Origin: Streptomyces diacarni
Lineage (GTDB): Bacteria > Actinomycetota > Actinomycetes > Streptomycetales > Streptomycetaceae
Length of the DNA: 64,000 bases
NCBI RefSeq assembly: GCF_003323715.1
Contig: NZ_QOIN01000043.1
Span: forward strand, 310,001-374,000
Direction of reading: 5' to 3'
Part shown: positions 57,789 to 64,000 of the stretch, in pieces
Layout of the letters: the number at the start of each line of letters is the position of its first letter
Numbering within the stretch: position 1 is the first letter of the stretch
Notes under the pieces: model-generated
The model's database searches: none
What the model saw: only the letters and a program-made list of their open reading frames with translations
What the model was told of the DNA's origin: nothing
Translations under genes and position numbers: made by a program

Positions 57789-58820
57789 CTACGGGGCCGC
57801 CCGGCTCTGTGGTGCTGTGGGCGCGGGTTCCGGCAGCTCGGTCCGGCCGAAGCGCTGGCGGTACGCCGTCGGGCTCAGACCCGTCTCGCGGCGCAGCCTG
57901 GCGCGGAGGTTGGCTGCCGTGCCCAGGCCGCTGTCGCGGGCGACCACGTCGAGCCGCTCCTCACCGCGCTCGATCAGCCGGCAGGCCAGCGTGACGCGTT
58001 CACCGGTCAGCCAGGCCAGCGGCGTGGTGCCCAGCTGCCCGCGGAACCTGCGGTGGAGCGTGGCCTGGCTCACCGCGGCCCTGGTGGCGAGGTCGGCGAC
58101 CGTCAGCGGCTCGGCCAGCCGCTCCGCGGCCCAGGCCAGCAGCGGCGCCAGCGACTCCTGGGGCACGGGCGGCAGCGGCCGCTCCACGAACTGCCGCTGC
58201 CCGCCGTCCCGGTGCGCCGCGAAGACCAGGCGCCTGCTGACCGCGTTGGCCACCTCCGCGCCGTGGTCCCGGTGCACCACGTACAGGCCCAGGTCGAGCG
58301 CGGCGGCGCTGCCCGCCGCGGTGAGGATGTCGCCGTCGTCGACGAACAGCACGTCCGGTTCGAGCAGCACGTCCGGGAACCGGGCGCGGAACCGGTCGGC
58401 CCACTGCCAGTGGGCCGTCGCCCGCCGTCCGGCCAGGACGCCCGCCTCGGCGAGTGTGAAGGCACCGCTGCAGAAGCCGAGGAGGCGGGCGCCCCGCGCG
58501 TGGGCGCGGCGGATGGCCTCCAGCACGGCGGGGCGCCGCGGGGTCTCGATGTCGGGGCGGTTGGGCACGATCAGCGTGTCCGCGCGCTCGGCCGCCGCCA
58601 GGTCCGCGACGCCGGTGAGCGTGAAGAATCCGTCCCGCAGCACCGTGCGCGGCTCGGGGGAACAGAGCGTGAACGCGTACAGGTCCCGGCCGATCTCCGG
58701 CCTGCGCAGCCCGAAGACCTCCGTCGCGCAGCCCAGCTCGAACGGGTTGGAGTTCTCGTCGACGAGCACGACGACTCGGTGGAGACCCGCCCCGACGGCC
58801 TGCGAGGATTCTTGCGCCAT
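57789..58820 (-). CDS. GlxA-type AraC-family transcription regulator (DJ-1/PfpI plus HTH)
   Basis: The 343-residue protein has an N-terminal DJ-1/PfpI-like domain: RVVVLVDENSNPFELGCATEVFG, ADTLIVPNRPDIE and RLLGFCSGAFTLAEAGVLAG. Its C-terminal double HTH has VADLATRAAVSQATLHRRFRGQLGTTPLAWL and LDVVARDSGLGTAANLRARLRRETGLSPTAYRQRFG. The DJ-1-like domain likely senses a ligand rather than acting as an enzyme. TAGAAA ends 6 nt before ATG 58820, suggesting leaderless expression. The divergent cupin gene 53 bp away is its probable target. Confidence 0.92.
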   Translation of the reverse strand: MAQESSQAVGAGLHRVVVLVDENSNPFELGCATEVFGLRRPEIGRDLYAFTLCSPEPRTVLRDGFFTLTGVADLAAAERADTLIVPNRPDIETPRRPAVLEAIRRAHARGARLLGFCSGAFTLAEAGVLAGRRATAHWQWADRFRARFPDVLLEPDVLFVDDGDILTAAGSAAALDLGLYVVHRDHGAEVANAVSRRLVFAAHRDGGQRQFVERPLPPVPQESLAPLLAWAAERLAEPLTVADLATRAAVSQATLHRRFRGQLGTTPLAWLTGERVTLACRLIERGEERLDVVARDSGLGTAANLRARLRRETGLSPTAYRQRFGRTELPEPAPTAPQSRAAP

Positions 58821-58873
58821 ATGCGTTTTCTAGCACTCGCGGGGCGCGGCCGTCACGGCTCAGGATGCTGTCC

Positions 58874-59275
58874 ATGAGCAACGAACCGATCACGCTGGCC
58901 CAGGCGCTGTCCTCCTTCGACGCCCTGTGGAGCCCCCGCGTCGTCACCCGCGTCGACGACTACGACGCCCGGGTCGCCAAGGTGAAGGGCGAGCACGTCT
59001 GGCACGTCCACGAGGACACGGACGAGTTCTTCCTCGTCCTGGACGGGGAACTGCACATCGCGCTGCGCGAGGACGGCGGGGAGCGGACGGTCACCCTGCC
59101 CACCGGTGCCGTCTTCACCGTGCCCCGGGGCACCGAACACAAGCCCAGCGCGCCCGAGGGCGCCGCGATCCTGCTGTTCGAGCCGACGGGCACCTCGTCC
59201 GTCGGCGACCGGCACGACGAGGTGCCCGCCCACGTCGACGCCACCACAGGACACGCACTGCCCGAGCGGGCATAG
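58874..59275 (+). CDS. Small single-domain cupin protein
   Basis: The 133-residue protein has one cupin motif set: VKGEHVWHVHEDTDEFFLVLDGELHIAL (motif 1, HxH and Glu), and TGAVFTVPRGTEHKPSAPEGAAILLFE (motif 2, His). Three His/Glu ligands are retained, so a metal is likely. Function unknown: could be an isomerase, dioxygenase or binding protein. Of two in-frame starts ATG 58874 has AGGA 8 nt upstream; ATG 58865 has none. Divergent from the GlxA-like regulator, so it is a probable regulatory partner. Confidence 0.88.
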   Translation: MSNEPITLAQALSSFDALWSPRVVTRVDDYDARVAKVKGEHVWHVHEDTDEFFLVLDGELHIALREDGGERTVTLPTGAVFTVPRGTEHKPSAPEGAAILLFEPTGTSSVGDRHDEVPAHVDATTGHALPERA

Positions 59276-59360
59276 GGCCAGGTCCGGGACCGGGGCCCCG
59301 GTCGGGGCCAGGTCCGGGACCGAGTCGGGCCACCGGCCGTCCCAGCGCGTTACGGCCGGC

Positions 59361-59561
59361 TCACTCGTTTCCGGGGCGCTCGCTCTTGGGCCCACGGCCG
59401 CGCTCCGTACGCGGGCCCGAGGGCCGCCAGCGCGGATCGCGTTCCATCTCCCGCTTGGCCGCCTCGTTCGCTTCCTGGGCGTCGGTGTGGCCGCTCCTCT
59501 CCTGGTCCTTCCGGCCCCGCGCACGGTGCTTGTCGTAGCTCTTGCTGCCGGGTTCCGGCAC
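59361..59561 (-). CDS. Small charged hypothetical protein, possibly stress induced
   Basis: This 66-residue basic/acidic mix includes PEPGSKSYDKHRARGRKDQERSGHTDAQEANEAAKREME, WRPSGPRTERG and PKSERPGNE. It has no hydrophobic core and is probably intrinsically disordered. GTG 59561 is preferred because GAGGTGAG lies 4 nt upstream; GTG 59570 and far upstream starts lack a site. GTTT-N16-GGGAAC (59633-59658), a one-mismatch SigB-like box, lies upstream. Similar short hydrophilic proteins are frequent near stress genes in Streptomyces; function unknown. Confidence 0.6.
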   Translation of the reverse strand: MPEPGSKSYDKHRARGRKDQERSGHTDAQEANEAAKREMERDPRWRPSGPRTERGRGPKSERPGNE

Positions 59562-59808
59562 TGCGCTCACCTCACTCGCATCGACAGCGGTCACCGTCGC
59601 TCGGCCGCGCCGCCGACCGCTCGCGCACCGCTGTTCCCACGCCTGACGCAGCAGAAACGCTGGGCCGGTCGGTGGAAACCGCCAGCGGGAGTGACTGGCC
59701 CCGTCGGAGGCGGGAAACCCGTGGCGACCGGCGCACGGCGCCGTGACGCCGCGCGACGCGCAACGGGCGACGCGTGGCGCGACGTGCCACGGAAGGCGGA
59801 GGCGAGCG

Positions 59809-60345
59809 ATGGCCGTGACGGACGGAATCCGGGACGGGAGGGAGCCGGTGAGCCTGCGGCTTCCGGGGATCGTGCTGGGGGTGGGGCTCGGCGGGTTCGT
59901 CGACGGCATCCTGCTGCACCAGATCCTCCAGTGGCACCACATGCTGACCAGTACCGACGACGACCGCATCGGGGTGAAGTACTACTCGCCCCGGACGGTC
60001 TCGGGGCTGGAGATGAACACCGTGTGGGACGGTATCTTCCACACCGTCTGCTGGCTCGCGGTGCTGATCGGTCTCGCCGTCCTCTACGCGCGGGTCACCC
60101 ACGGGCGGCGCCGGGTGTGGACCTCGCGGGTGCTGTGGGGCTGGATCCTGGCGGGCTGGGGTCTGTTCAACCTGGCGGAGGGGCTGCTGGACCACCAGAT
60201 CCTGGGCATCCACCACGTGCACGGCGGCCCCTACCAGCTGTGGTGGGACATCGGCTTCCTGGCGCTGGGCGCCGTACTGCTGATCGTCGGCCACCTGGTC
60301 CAGCGCAGCGGCCGCTCCCTGGACACGGACGGCAGGCTCGCATGA
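59809..60345 (+). CDS. DUF2243 membrane protein
   Basis: The 178-residue protein has four hydrophobic segments and the DUF2243 signature: LGVGLGGFVDGILLHQILQWHHML, VWDGIFHTVCWLAVLIGLAVLY, WILAGWGLFNLAEGLLDHQILGIHHV and WDIGFLALGAVLLIVGHL. The repeated His/Asp pattern within membrane segments suggests a metal or haem-related role. It is coupled by ATGA (60342) to a CtaG-like gene, the usual pairing for DUF2243. GGAGGCGAGCG precedes ATG 59809. Confidence 0.92.
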   Translation: MAVTDGIRDGREPVSLRLPGIVLGVGLGGFVDGILLHQILQWHHMLTSTDDDRIGVKYYSPRTVSGLEMNTVWDGIFHTVCWLAVLIGLAVLYARVTHGRRRVWTSRVLWGWILAGWGLFNLAEGLLDHQILGIHHVHGGPYQLWWDIGFLALGAVLLIVGHLVQRSGRSLDTDGRLA

Positions 60346-61397
60346 CGGGCGGCGCGGCGCCGCCGCCCGCGCACCCGGTGGGCCCGGCGGCCCTCGCCCA
60401 CACGCATCCGGGCACCGGCCACGGACACGGCGGTGGCGGCGGTGCCGGCGGCGGGGACCTGTTCGGCGTGCTGCTGCCCGCCCTGGCGGCCCTCGTCCCC
60501 GCACTCGGCTACCTGCTGCTGGTGCGCCGCGCGCACCACCGCGGCCCCCGGCACGAGTGGAGCGCCTGGCGGTCCGCGAGCTTCCTGGCCGGGTGCGGGC
60601 TGGCGGCAGCCGCCGTGCTGCCGCCACTGGCCCCGTGGGCGCACGGCGACTTCCGCGGTCACATGGCGCAGCATCTGCTGATCGGGATGTACGCACCTGT
60701 GGCGCTGGTACTGGGAGCACCGGTCACCCTCTTGCTGCGCACCCTGCCGGGCGCACGCGCGCGGACCCTCACCGCCCTGCTGCGCAGCCGCCCGGCCCGC
60801 CTGCTCACCCATCCGGTCACGGCCCTGCTGCTGAACACCGGCTCCCTCGCGGTCCTCTACTGCACGCCGCTGTACGGGGCGGCTACGGCGCAGCCCTGGG
60901 GCCACTGGCTGCTGCACCTCCACTTCCTGGCGGCCGGCTGCCTGTTCGCCTGGGTGGTCGCGGGACCTGACCCGGCGCCCGCCCGCCCCGGGGTGCCCGC
61001 GCGGCTGGTGCTGCTGGGCGTCGCGATCGCGGGACACGCCGTACTGTCCCAGCTGATGTACGGAGGCTTCCTCATCGACATCCCCGCACCCGTCGGACAG
61101 GTGCGGGGAGGCGCGGAACTCATGTACTACGGCGGCGACATCGCCGAACTGCTGCTGGCGGGCGCGGTGGTGGCCACGTGGCGCCCCAGGCGGGCGGCGA
61201 CTGCACGGGAACGGGCGCGGTCGCGGGCGGTACGAGGCCAGTCCGTGCGAACACCGTCCGTACGGGGACAGTCCGTACGCGCCCGGTCCGTACGGGCACG
61301 GTCGGCGCGCGTACGGTCCGGGGCGCCTGACCCGCCCGCCGGGGAGCCGGCGGGCGGGTCAGGCGGATCGCGGCGGTCGGATGCTCAGGCCGCCTGA
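60342..61397 (+). CDS. CtaG-like cytochrome c oxidase assembly (caa3-type) membrane protein
   Basis: The 351-residue protein has a His/Gly-rich N-terminus (HTHPGTGHGHGGGGG, possible metal site) and six or seven membrane segments. The caa3_CtaG signatures are HMAQHLLIGMYAPVALVLGAPVTLLLR, LTHPVTALLLNTGSLAVLY and WLLHLHFLAAGCLFAWVVAGPDPAP. Family members help copper insertion into oxidase or act with DUF2243 proteins in a poorly understood way. The C-terminal 60 residues carry 5-residue SVRxx repeats. It converges with the DUF5133 gene with a 13-bp overlap. Confidence 0.88.
   Translation: MTGGAAPPPAHPVGPAALAHTHPGTGHGHGGGGGAGGGDLFGVLLPALAALVPALGYLLLVRRAHHRGPRHEWSAWRSASFLAGCGLAAAAVLPPLAPWAHGDFRGHMAQHLLIGMYAPVALVLGAPVTLLLRTLPGARARTLTALLRSRPARLLTHPVTALLLNTGSLAVLYCTPLYGAATAQPWGHWLLHLHFLAAGCLFAWVVAGPDPAPARPGVPARLVLLGVAIAGHAVLSQLMYGGFLIDIPAPVGQVRGGAELMYYGGDIAELLLAGAVVATWRPRRAATARERARSRAVRGQSVRTPSVRGQSVRARSVRARSARVRSGAPDPPAGEPAGGSGGSRRSDAQAA
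61241..61315 (+). repeat. 15-bp tandem repeats, five copies, in the CtaG-like C-terminus
   Basis: Units at 61241, 61256, 61271, 61286 and 61301 follow GTCCGTACGnnnnCG and encode SVRTP, SVRGQ, SVRAR, SVRAR and SARVR. They give a basic, disordered cytoplasmic tail. Confidence 0.85.
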
Positions 61398-61573
61398 GCG
61401 GCGCCCGCGATGTGCTCGCGTGCGGCGCGCAGCGCGTCGTGGATGTCGCGGGTGTTCGTCGAGACGCACAGCGTGTACGAGACGTCGTCCAGTTCCTGAG
61501 GATGGCCGGGGCGGGCGCGGAGCTTCTCGTAGCGGTCGAGCAGCTCTCGCAGGGTGTCGGGGTGGGCCATCAT
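61385..61573 (-). CDS. DUF5133 small protein
   Basis: This 62-residue protein, MMAHPDTLRELLDRYEKLRAR then GHPQELDDVSYTLCVSTNTRD and IHDALRAAREHIAGAAQAA, matches the short DUF5133 family seen in streptomycetes. The function is unknown; a helical bundle is likely. GGAGGAAACCGTC precedes ATG 61573. A SigB-like box (61671-61696) lies about 100 bp upstream on the same strand, which would place it in the osmotic or general-stress regulon. Confidence 0.85.
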   Translation of the reverse strand: MMAHPDTLRELLDRYEKLRARPGHPQELDDVSYTLCVSTNTRDIHDALRAAREHIAGAAQAA

Positions 61574-61985
61574 GACGGTTTCCTCCAGGGGGCGCGCGAC
61601 GGCGCTCGACGAGTAGGGGTGGAGACCGGCCGACCGCGGCGGTCGCCGTGCAATCAGCGCATCCCGCCCAGTACCCGACAGCAGAAAGAGCAAAACTCAC
61701 AAAAACGTACATTCTCGTCCTTGTTTCACCTCTGCGGACGAGGGGCACCACGGCGCACAGGAATCGCGCGACCGGAAGCAGCCGTCAGAAGCAGCCGTTC
61801 GGCAGCGGCCGGAAGCCGCACGCAGCGGAACGAAGCAGCGAGAACCCGCGAAACCGCGAGGCGGAGACCTGCTCAGGCAGGAACTCGAAGCCCCGGGAAG
61901 GAAGGAAGAAGTCGGACAGGCAAGCACGACCGCAACGCACGACGAGACGCGAGAGAGGAACGCCCAGGAGGCTAGAGGTGTCGTG
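61574..61985. other. 412-bp divergent intergenic region (DUF5133 / VOC genes)
   Basis: It holds a SigB-like box for the DUF5133 gene and an unusually AT-rich stretch (about 61685-61730) with TACATT at 61708. Purine-rich sequence (61860-61975) follows towards the VOC gene, ending in the ribosome site AGGAGGCTAGAGG. No gene is supported on either strand. Confidence 0.55.
61671..61696 (-). promoter_or_regulatory. Candidate SigB-type promoter for the DUF5133 gene
   Basis: On the minus strand GTTT (61696-61693), 16 nt and GGGTAC (61676-61671) fit GNNT-N16-GGGTAC. The predicted start is about 90 nt before ATG 61573. Confidence 0.4.
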
Positions 61986-62747
61986 ATGGATTCCGTACCC
62001 GGAGTGCCCTGCTGGGTCAGCCTCACCGTCCGCGATCGGCGGGCCACCGAGGAGTTCTACAGCGCCGTACTGGGATGGTCCTTCGTCGACAGCCCCCTCG
62101 GCCCGGGGTTTCGCACCGCCACCAGGGAAGGGGCGCCGGTGGCCGGCTTCAACGAAGCCGCCGTCTCCTGGCAGCTGCCCGTCCGCTGGACCGTCTTCTT
62201 CTCCGTCGACGACGCCGACCGGGCATGTGAGCGCATCAGCGAACGCGGCGCCACCGTCGCCGTCGGCCCGCTGCGCGTGGGAGAGGGCCGCGCCGTCATG
62301 GCCGCCGACCCGCACGGCGCGGCGTTCGGCCTGTGGCAGGGCGAGTTGCCGCGCGGCTGGGAGGTGGGCGCGGGACACGCCCCGGCCTGGCTGCAACTGC
62401 ACACCAGCGACGCCTTCGCCGCCGCGCTCTTCTACGGCGAGGTGCTCGACTGGACGAAGAACCCCAGCCACGGGGTGAGCTACGAGGAACAGCAGGACGA
62501 GGTGCACATCCTGGTGGACGGCGAGACCGTCGCCGGGCTGCGCGGCGGCGGCGTCGAGGCGGCGCCCGACCCGCAGCGGCGCACCCGCTGGGACGTCTAC
62601 TTCCGCGCCACCGACATCGACGCCGCGCTGGCCGCGGTCGAAAAGACGGGCTGCACGGTGGTCTCGCCCGTCCAGCACGCCTCGCACGGCCGCTTCGCGA
62701 CCGTACGCGACCCGGACGGCGGCCTGTTCTCCCTCCTCGGCCCCTGA
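61986..62747 (+). CDS. VOC-family (glyoxalase/bleomycin-resistance-like) two-domain protein
   Basis: The 253-residue protein has two VOC half-domains: CWVSLTVRDRRATEEFYSAVLGWSF with GRAVMAADPHGAAFGLWQ (residues 10-120), and AWLQLHTSDAFAAALFYGEVLDW with RFATVRDPDGGLFSLLG (about 132-252). Single-chain pairs of this type are commonly annotated as hydrolases, dioxygenases or antibiotic-binding proteins; function not determinable. ATG 61986 is preferred; GTG 61983 is in frame. It is followed 150 bp later by the SDR gene. Confidence 0.9.
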   Translation: MDSVPGVPCWVSLTVRDRRATEEFYSAVLGWSFVDSPLGPGFRTATREGAPVAGFNEAAVSWQLPVRWTVFFSVDDADRACERISERGATVAVGPLRVGEGRAVMAADPHGAAFGLWQGELPRGWEVGAGHAPAWLQLHTSDAFAAALFYGEVLDWTKNPSHGVSYEEQQDEVHILVDGETVAGLRGGGVEAAPDPQRRTRWDVYFRATDIDAALAAVEKTGCTVVSPVQHASHGRFATVRDPDGGLFSLLGP

Positions 62748-62897
62748 GGAGCCCTTGGAGGCGTGTGAGCGAGGCCGCGTACGCGGGTACCCGGTGGGCC
62801 GCCGCACACGGCAGCGCGTGGCGGCCCCCGCACCGAGGGGACCGCCCGTACGCGACGAGGACACGCGTGGACACGCGGAGACGAGGAGGGTGTGCCG

Positions 62898-63932
62898 ATG
62901 AGCCGAACGCAGTCGAGTCCGGCGGGAGCGGACGGTCAGGTCGTCGTGGTCACCGGCGCCAGCGGCGGGGTGGGCCGGGCGACTGCCAGGGCCTTCGGGG
63001 CGCGCGGCGCCCGTGTCGCTCTCGTCGCCCGCGGCGAGGAAGGCCTGGCACGCGCCGCCGACGACGTACGCGACGCGGGCGGCACGGCGCTCCCGCTGGA
63101 CATCGACGTCAGCGACCACACAGCCGTCGACGCCGCAGCCGAACGGATCGAACGGGAACTCGGACCGATCTCGGTGTGGGTGAACGTGGCGTTCTCCACC
63201 GTCTTCGCACCCGTCAACGAGGTGCGCGCCGAGGAGTTCCGCCGGGCGACGGAGGTCACCTACCTCGGCTTCGTCCACGGGACGCTGGCGGCGCTGCGCC
63301 ACATGGAGCCCCGCGACGCGGGGACCATCGTCCAGGTCGGCTCCGCGCTGGCCTACCGCGGCATCCCGCTGCAGGCCGCCTACTGCGCGGCCAAGCACGC
63401 CATCCAGGGGTTTAACGAGTCGCTGCGCTGCGAGCTGCTGCACGCCAAGAGCGGCGTCAGCGTGACGATGGTGCAGTTGCCCGGGCTCAACACCCCGCAG
63501 TTCACCTGGGTCAAGTCACGCCTGCCGCACAACCCCCGCCCGGTCGCGCCCGTCTACCAGCCCGAGGTCGCCGCGCGCGGCGTCCTGTACGCGGCCGACC
63601 ACCCGCGGCGCCGCGAGTACTGGGTCGGCGGCTCCACCGTGGGCACCCTGCTGGGCGACAAGTTCGCGCCCGGCCTCCTCGACCGCTACCTCGCCAGAAC
63701 CGCGTTCAAGGGGCAGCAGGCCGACCACGACCGCGCCCCTTCCCAGCCCGACAACCTGTGGAAGCCCGCCGACCAGCAGCAGGACTACGGCGCGCACGGC
63801 GAGTTCGACGACGAGGCGACCAAGCGCAGCTACCAGCTGTGGGCCTCACACCACCACGGCCTGCTCGCCGCACTCGGTACGGCGGCCGCCGCCGCGGGGG
63901 CGGCCGCGGTGGCCCGGACGGTGCGGCGCTGA
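62898..63932 (+). CDS. SDR-family oxidoreductase with C-terminal extension
   Basis: The 344-residue protein has the classical SDR core: VVVVTGASGGVGRATARAFGARG (NADPH-type TGxxxGxG), ALPLDIDVSDH, and VWVNVAFS. The usual NNAG is replaced by NVAFS. The catalytic YxxxK is in LQAAYCAAKHAIQGFNESLRCELL with Ser upstream in VGSALAYRG. A ~90-residue C-terminal part after FAPGLLDRYLARTAFKGQQADHD ends in a hydrophobic Ala segment (LLAALGTAAAAAGAAAVARTV), possibly membrane-binding. ATG 62898 has GGAGGG 7 nt upstream. Substrate unknown; this type occurs beside stress and redox genes. Confidence 0.9.
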   Translation: MSRTQSSPAGADGQVVVVTGASGGVGRATARAFGARGARVALVARGEEGLARAADDVRDAGGTALPLDIDVSDHTAVDAAAERIERELGPISVWVNVAFSTVFAPVNEVRAEEFRRATEVTYLGFVHGTLAALRHMEPRDAGTIVQVGSALAYRGIPLQAAYCAAKHAIQGFNESLRCELLHAKSGVSVTMVQLPGLNTPQFTWVKSRLPHNPRPVAPVYQPEVAARGVLYAADHPRRREYWVGGSTVGTLLGDKFAPGLLDRYLARTAFKGQQADHDRAPSQPDNLWKPADQQQDYGAHGEFDDEATKRSYQLWASHHHGLLAALGTAAAAAGAAAVARTVRR

Positions 63933-64000
63933 CCCCCGAAGGGCAGACGAACGTACGGTCAGGCGGGCGAGGGTCCTACGGACGGTCAGTCACCCGCGGG
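63933..64000. other. Window end, non-coding
   Basis: The final 68 bp contain no gene. Two copies of ACGGTCAG (63954-63961 and 63983-63990) are visible but too short to interpret. Confidence 0.4.

Overview
The window is very GC-rich, with dense genes, GTG/TTG starts, 4-bp ATGA/GTGA overlaps and several likely leaderless transcripts. Gene content (AA10 chitin LPMO with a DasR-type box, LPFR small protein, DUF5133, DUF2267, mycothiol-era redox enzymes, Vms1/baeRF protein, HutC-type GntR) points to a Streptomyces or close relative. No rRNA, tRNA, CRISPR array, phage or intact transposase is visible. All family assignments come from reading the translations; no database search was run.

Layout. 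0-8.4 kb: a decayed GH15 gene at the left edge next to a MITE-like inverted-repeat element, a CBS protein, a small acidic protein, a succinate-semialdehyde-type dehydrogenase, a frameshifted membrane protein gene, a 2H phosphoesterase, a glutathionyl-hydroquinone-reductase-like enzyme, a truncated phosphotransferase, a nitroreductase and an alpha/beta hydrolase. 8.4-11 kb: PTS genes (UlaA-type EIIC and an EIIA-EIIB fusion) separated by a perfect 16-bp stem-loop. 11-16 kb: a Vms1/baeRF protein convergent with an MFS exporter that lacks a nearby stop codon, then a chitin-active LPMO under a DasR-like site and a NodB deacetylase. 16-20 kb: phosphotransferase, then GntR regulator, 14-TM exporter and GNAT in one overlapping operon. 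20-25.5 kb: a sugar-kinase locus (two FGGY kinases, DeoR regulator, histidine phosphatase), then ogt and an LPFR small protein.

25.4-35.7 kb is an almost entirely minus-strand cluster: LuxR-type regulator without a phosphoacceptor Asp, glycosyltransferase, GatZ/KbaZ-like barrel protein, transglutaminase-like protein, sugar cupin, DegT aminotransferase, Eis-like acetyltransferase, a 34-residue peptide ORF, DUF2064 protein, methyltransferase and zinc dehydrogenase. Repeats and palindromes sit in its gaps. It looks like a small amino-sugar or glycosylated-metabolite pathway whose product I cannot name, and it is the best candidate here for something undescribed. 36-39.8 kb holds a family III CoA-transferase, an SGNH hydrolase and a DUF1772 protein.

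40-55 kb is an exopolysaccharide cluster: two GT4 glycosyltransferases, initiating phosphosugar transferase, polymerase/ligase, MurJ-family flippase, NodB deacetylase, Wzz-like protein and BioF2-type acyltransferase, joined mostly by 4-bp overlaps. An opposing GH26-like lipoprotein follows, then ATP-grasp and flavoprotein genes. 55-64 kb is stress-associated: small DUF proteins, an SDR pseudogene, an acetyltransferase, a GlxA-like AraC regulator with a divergent cupin, a DUF2243/CtaG membrane pair, DUF5133, a VOC protein and an SDR. Several stress-type genes have SigB-like GNNT-N16-GGGTAC boxes upstream. The window carries four visibly decayed genes.
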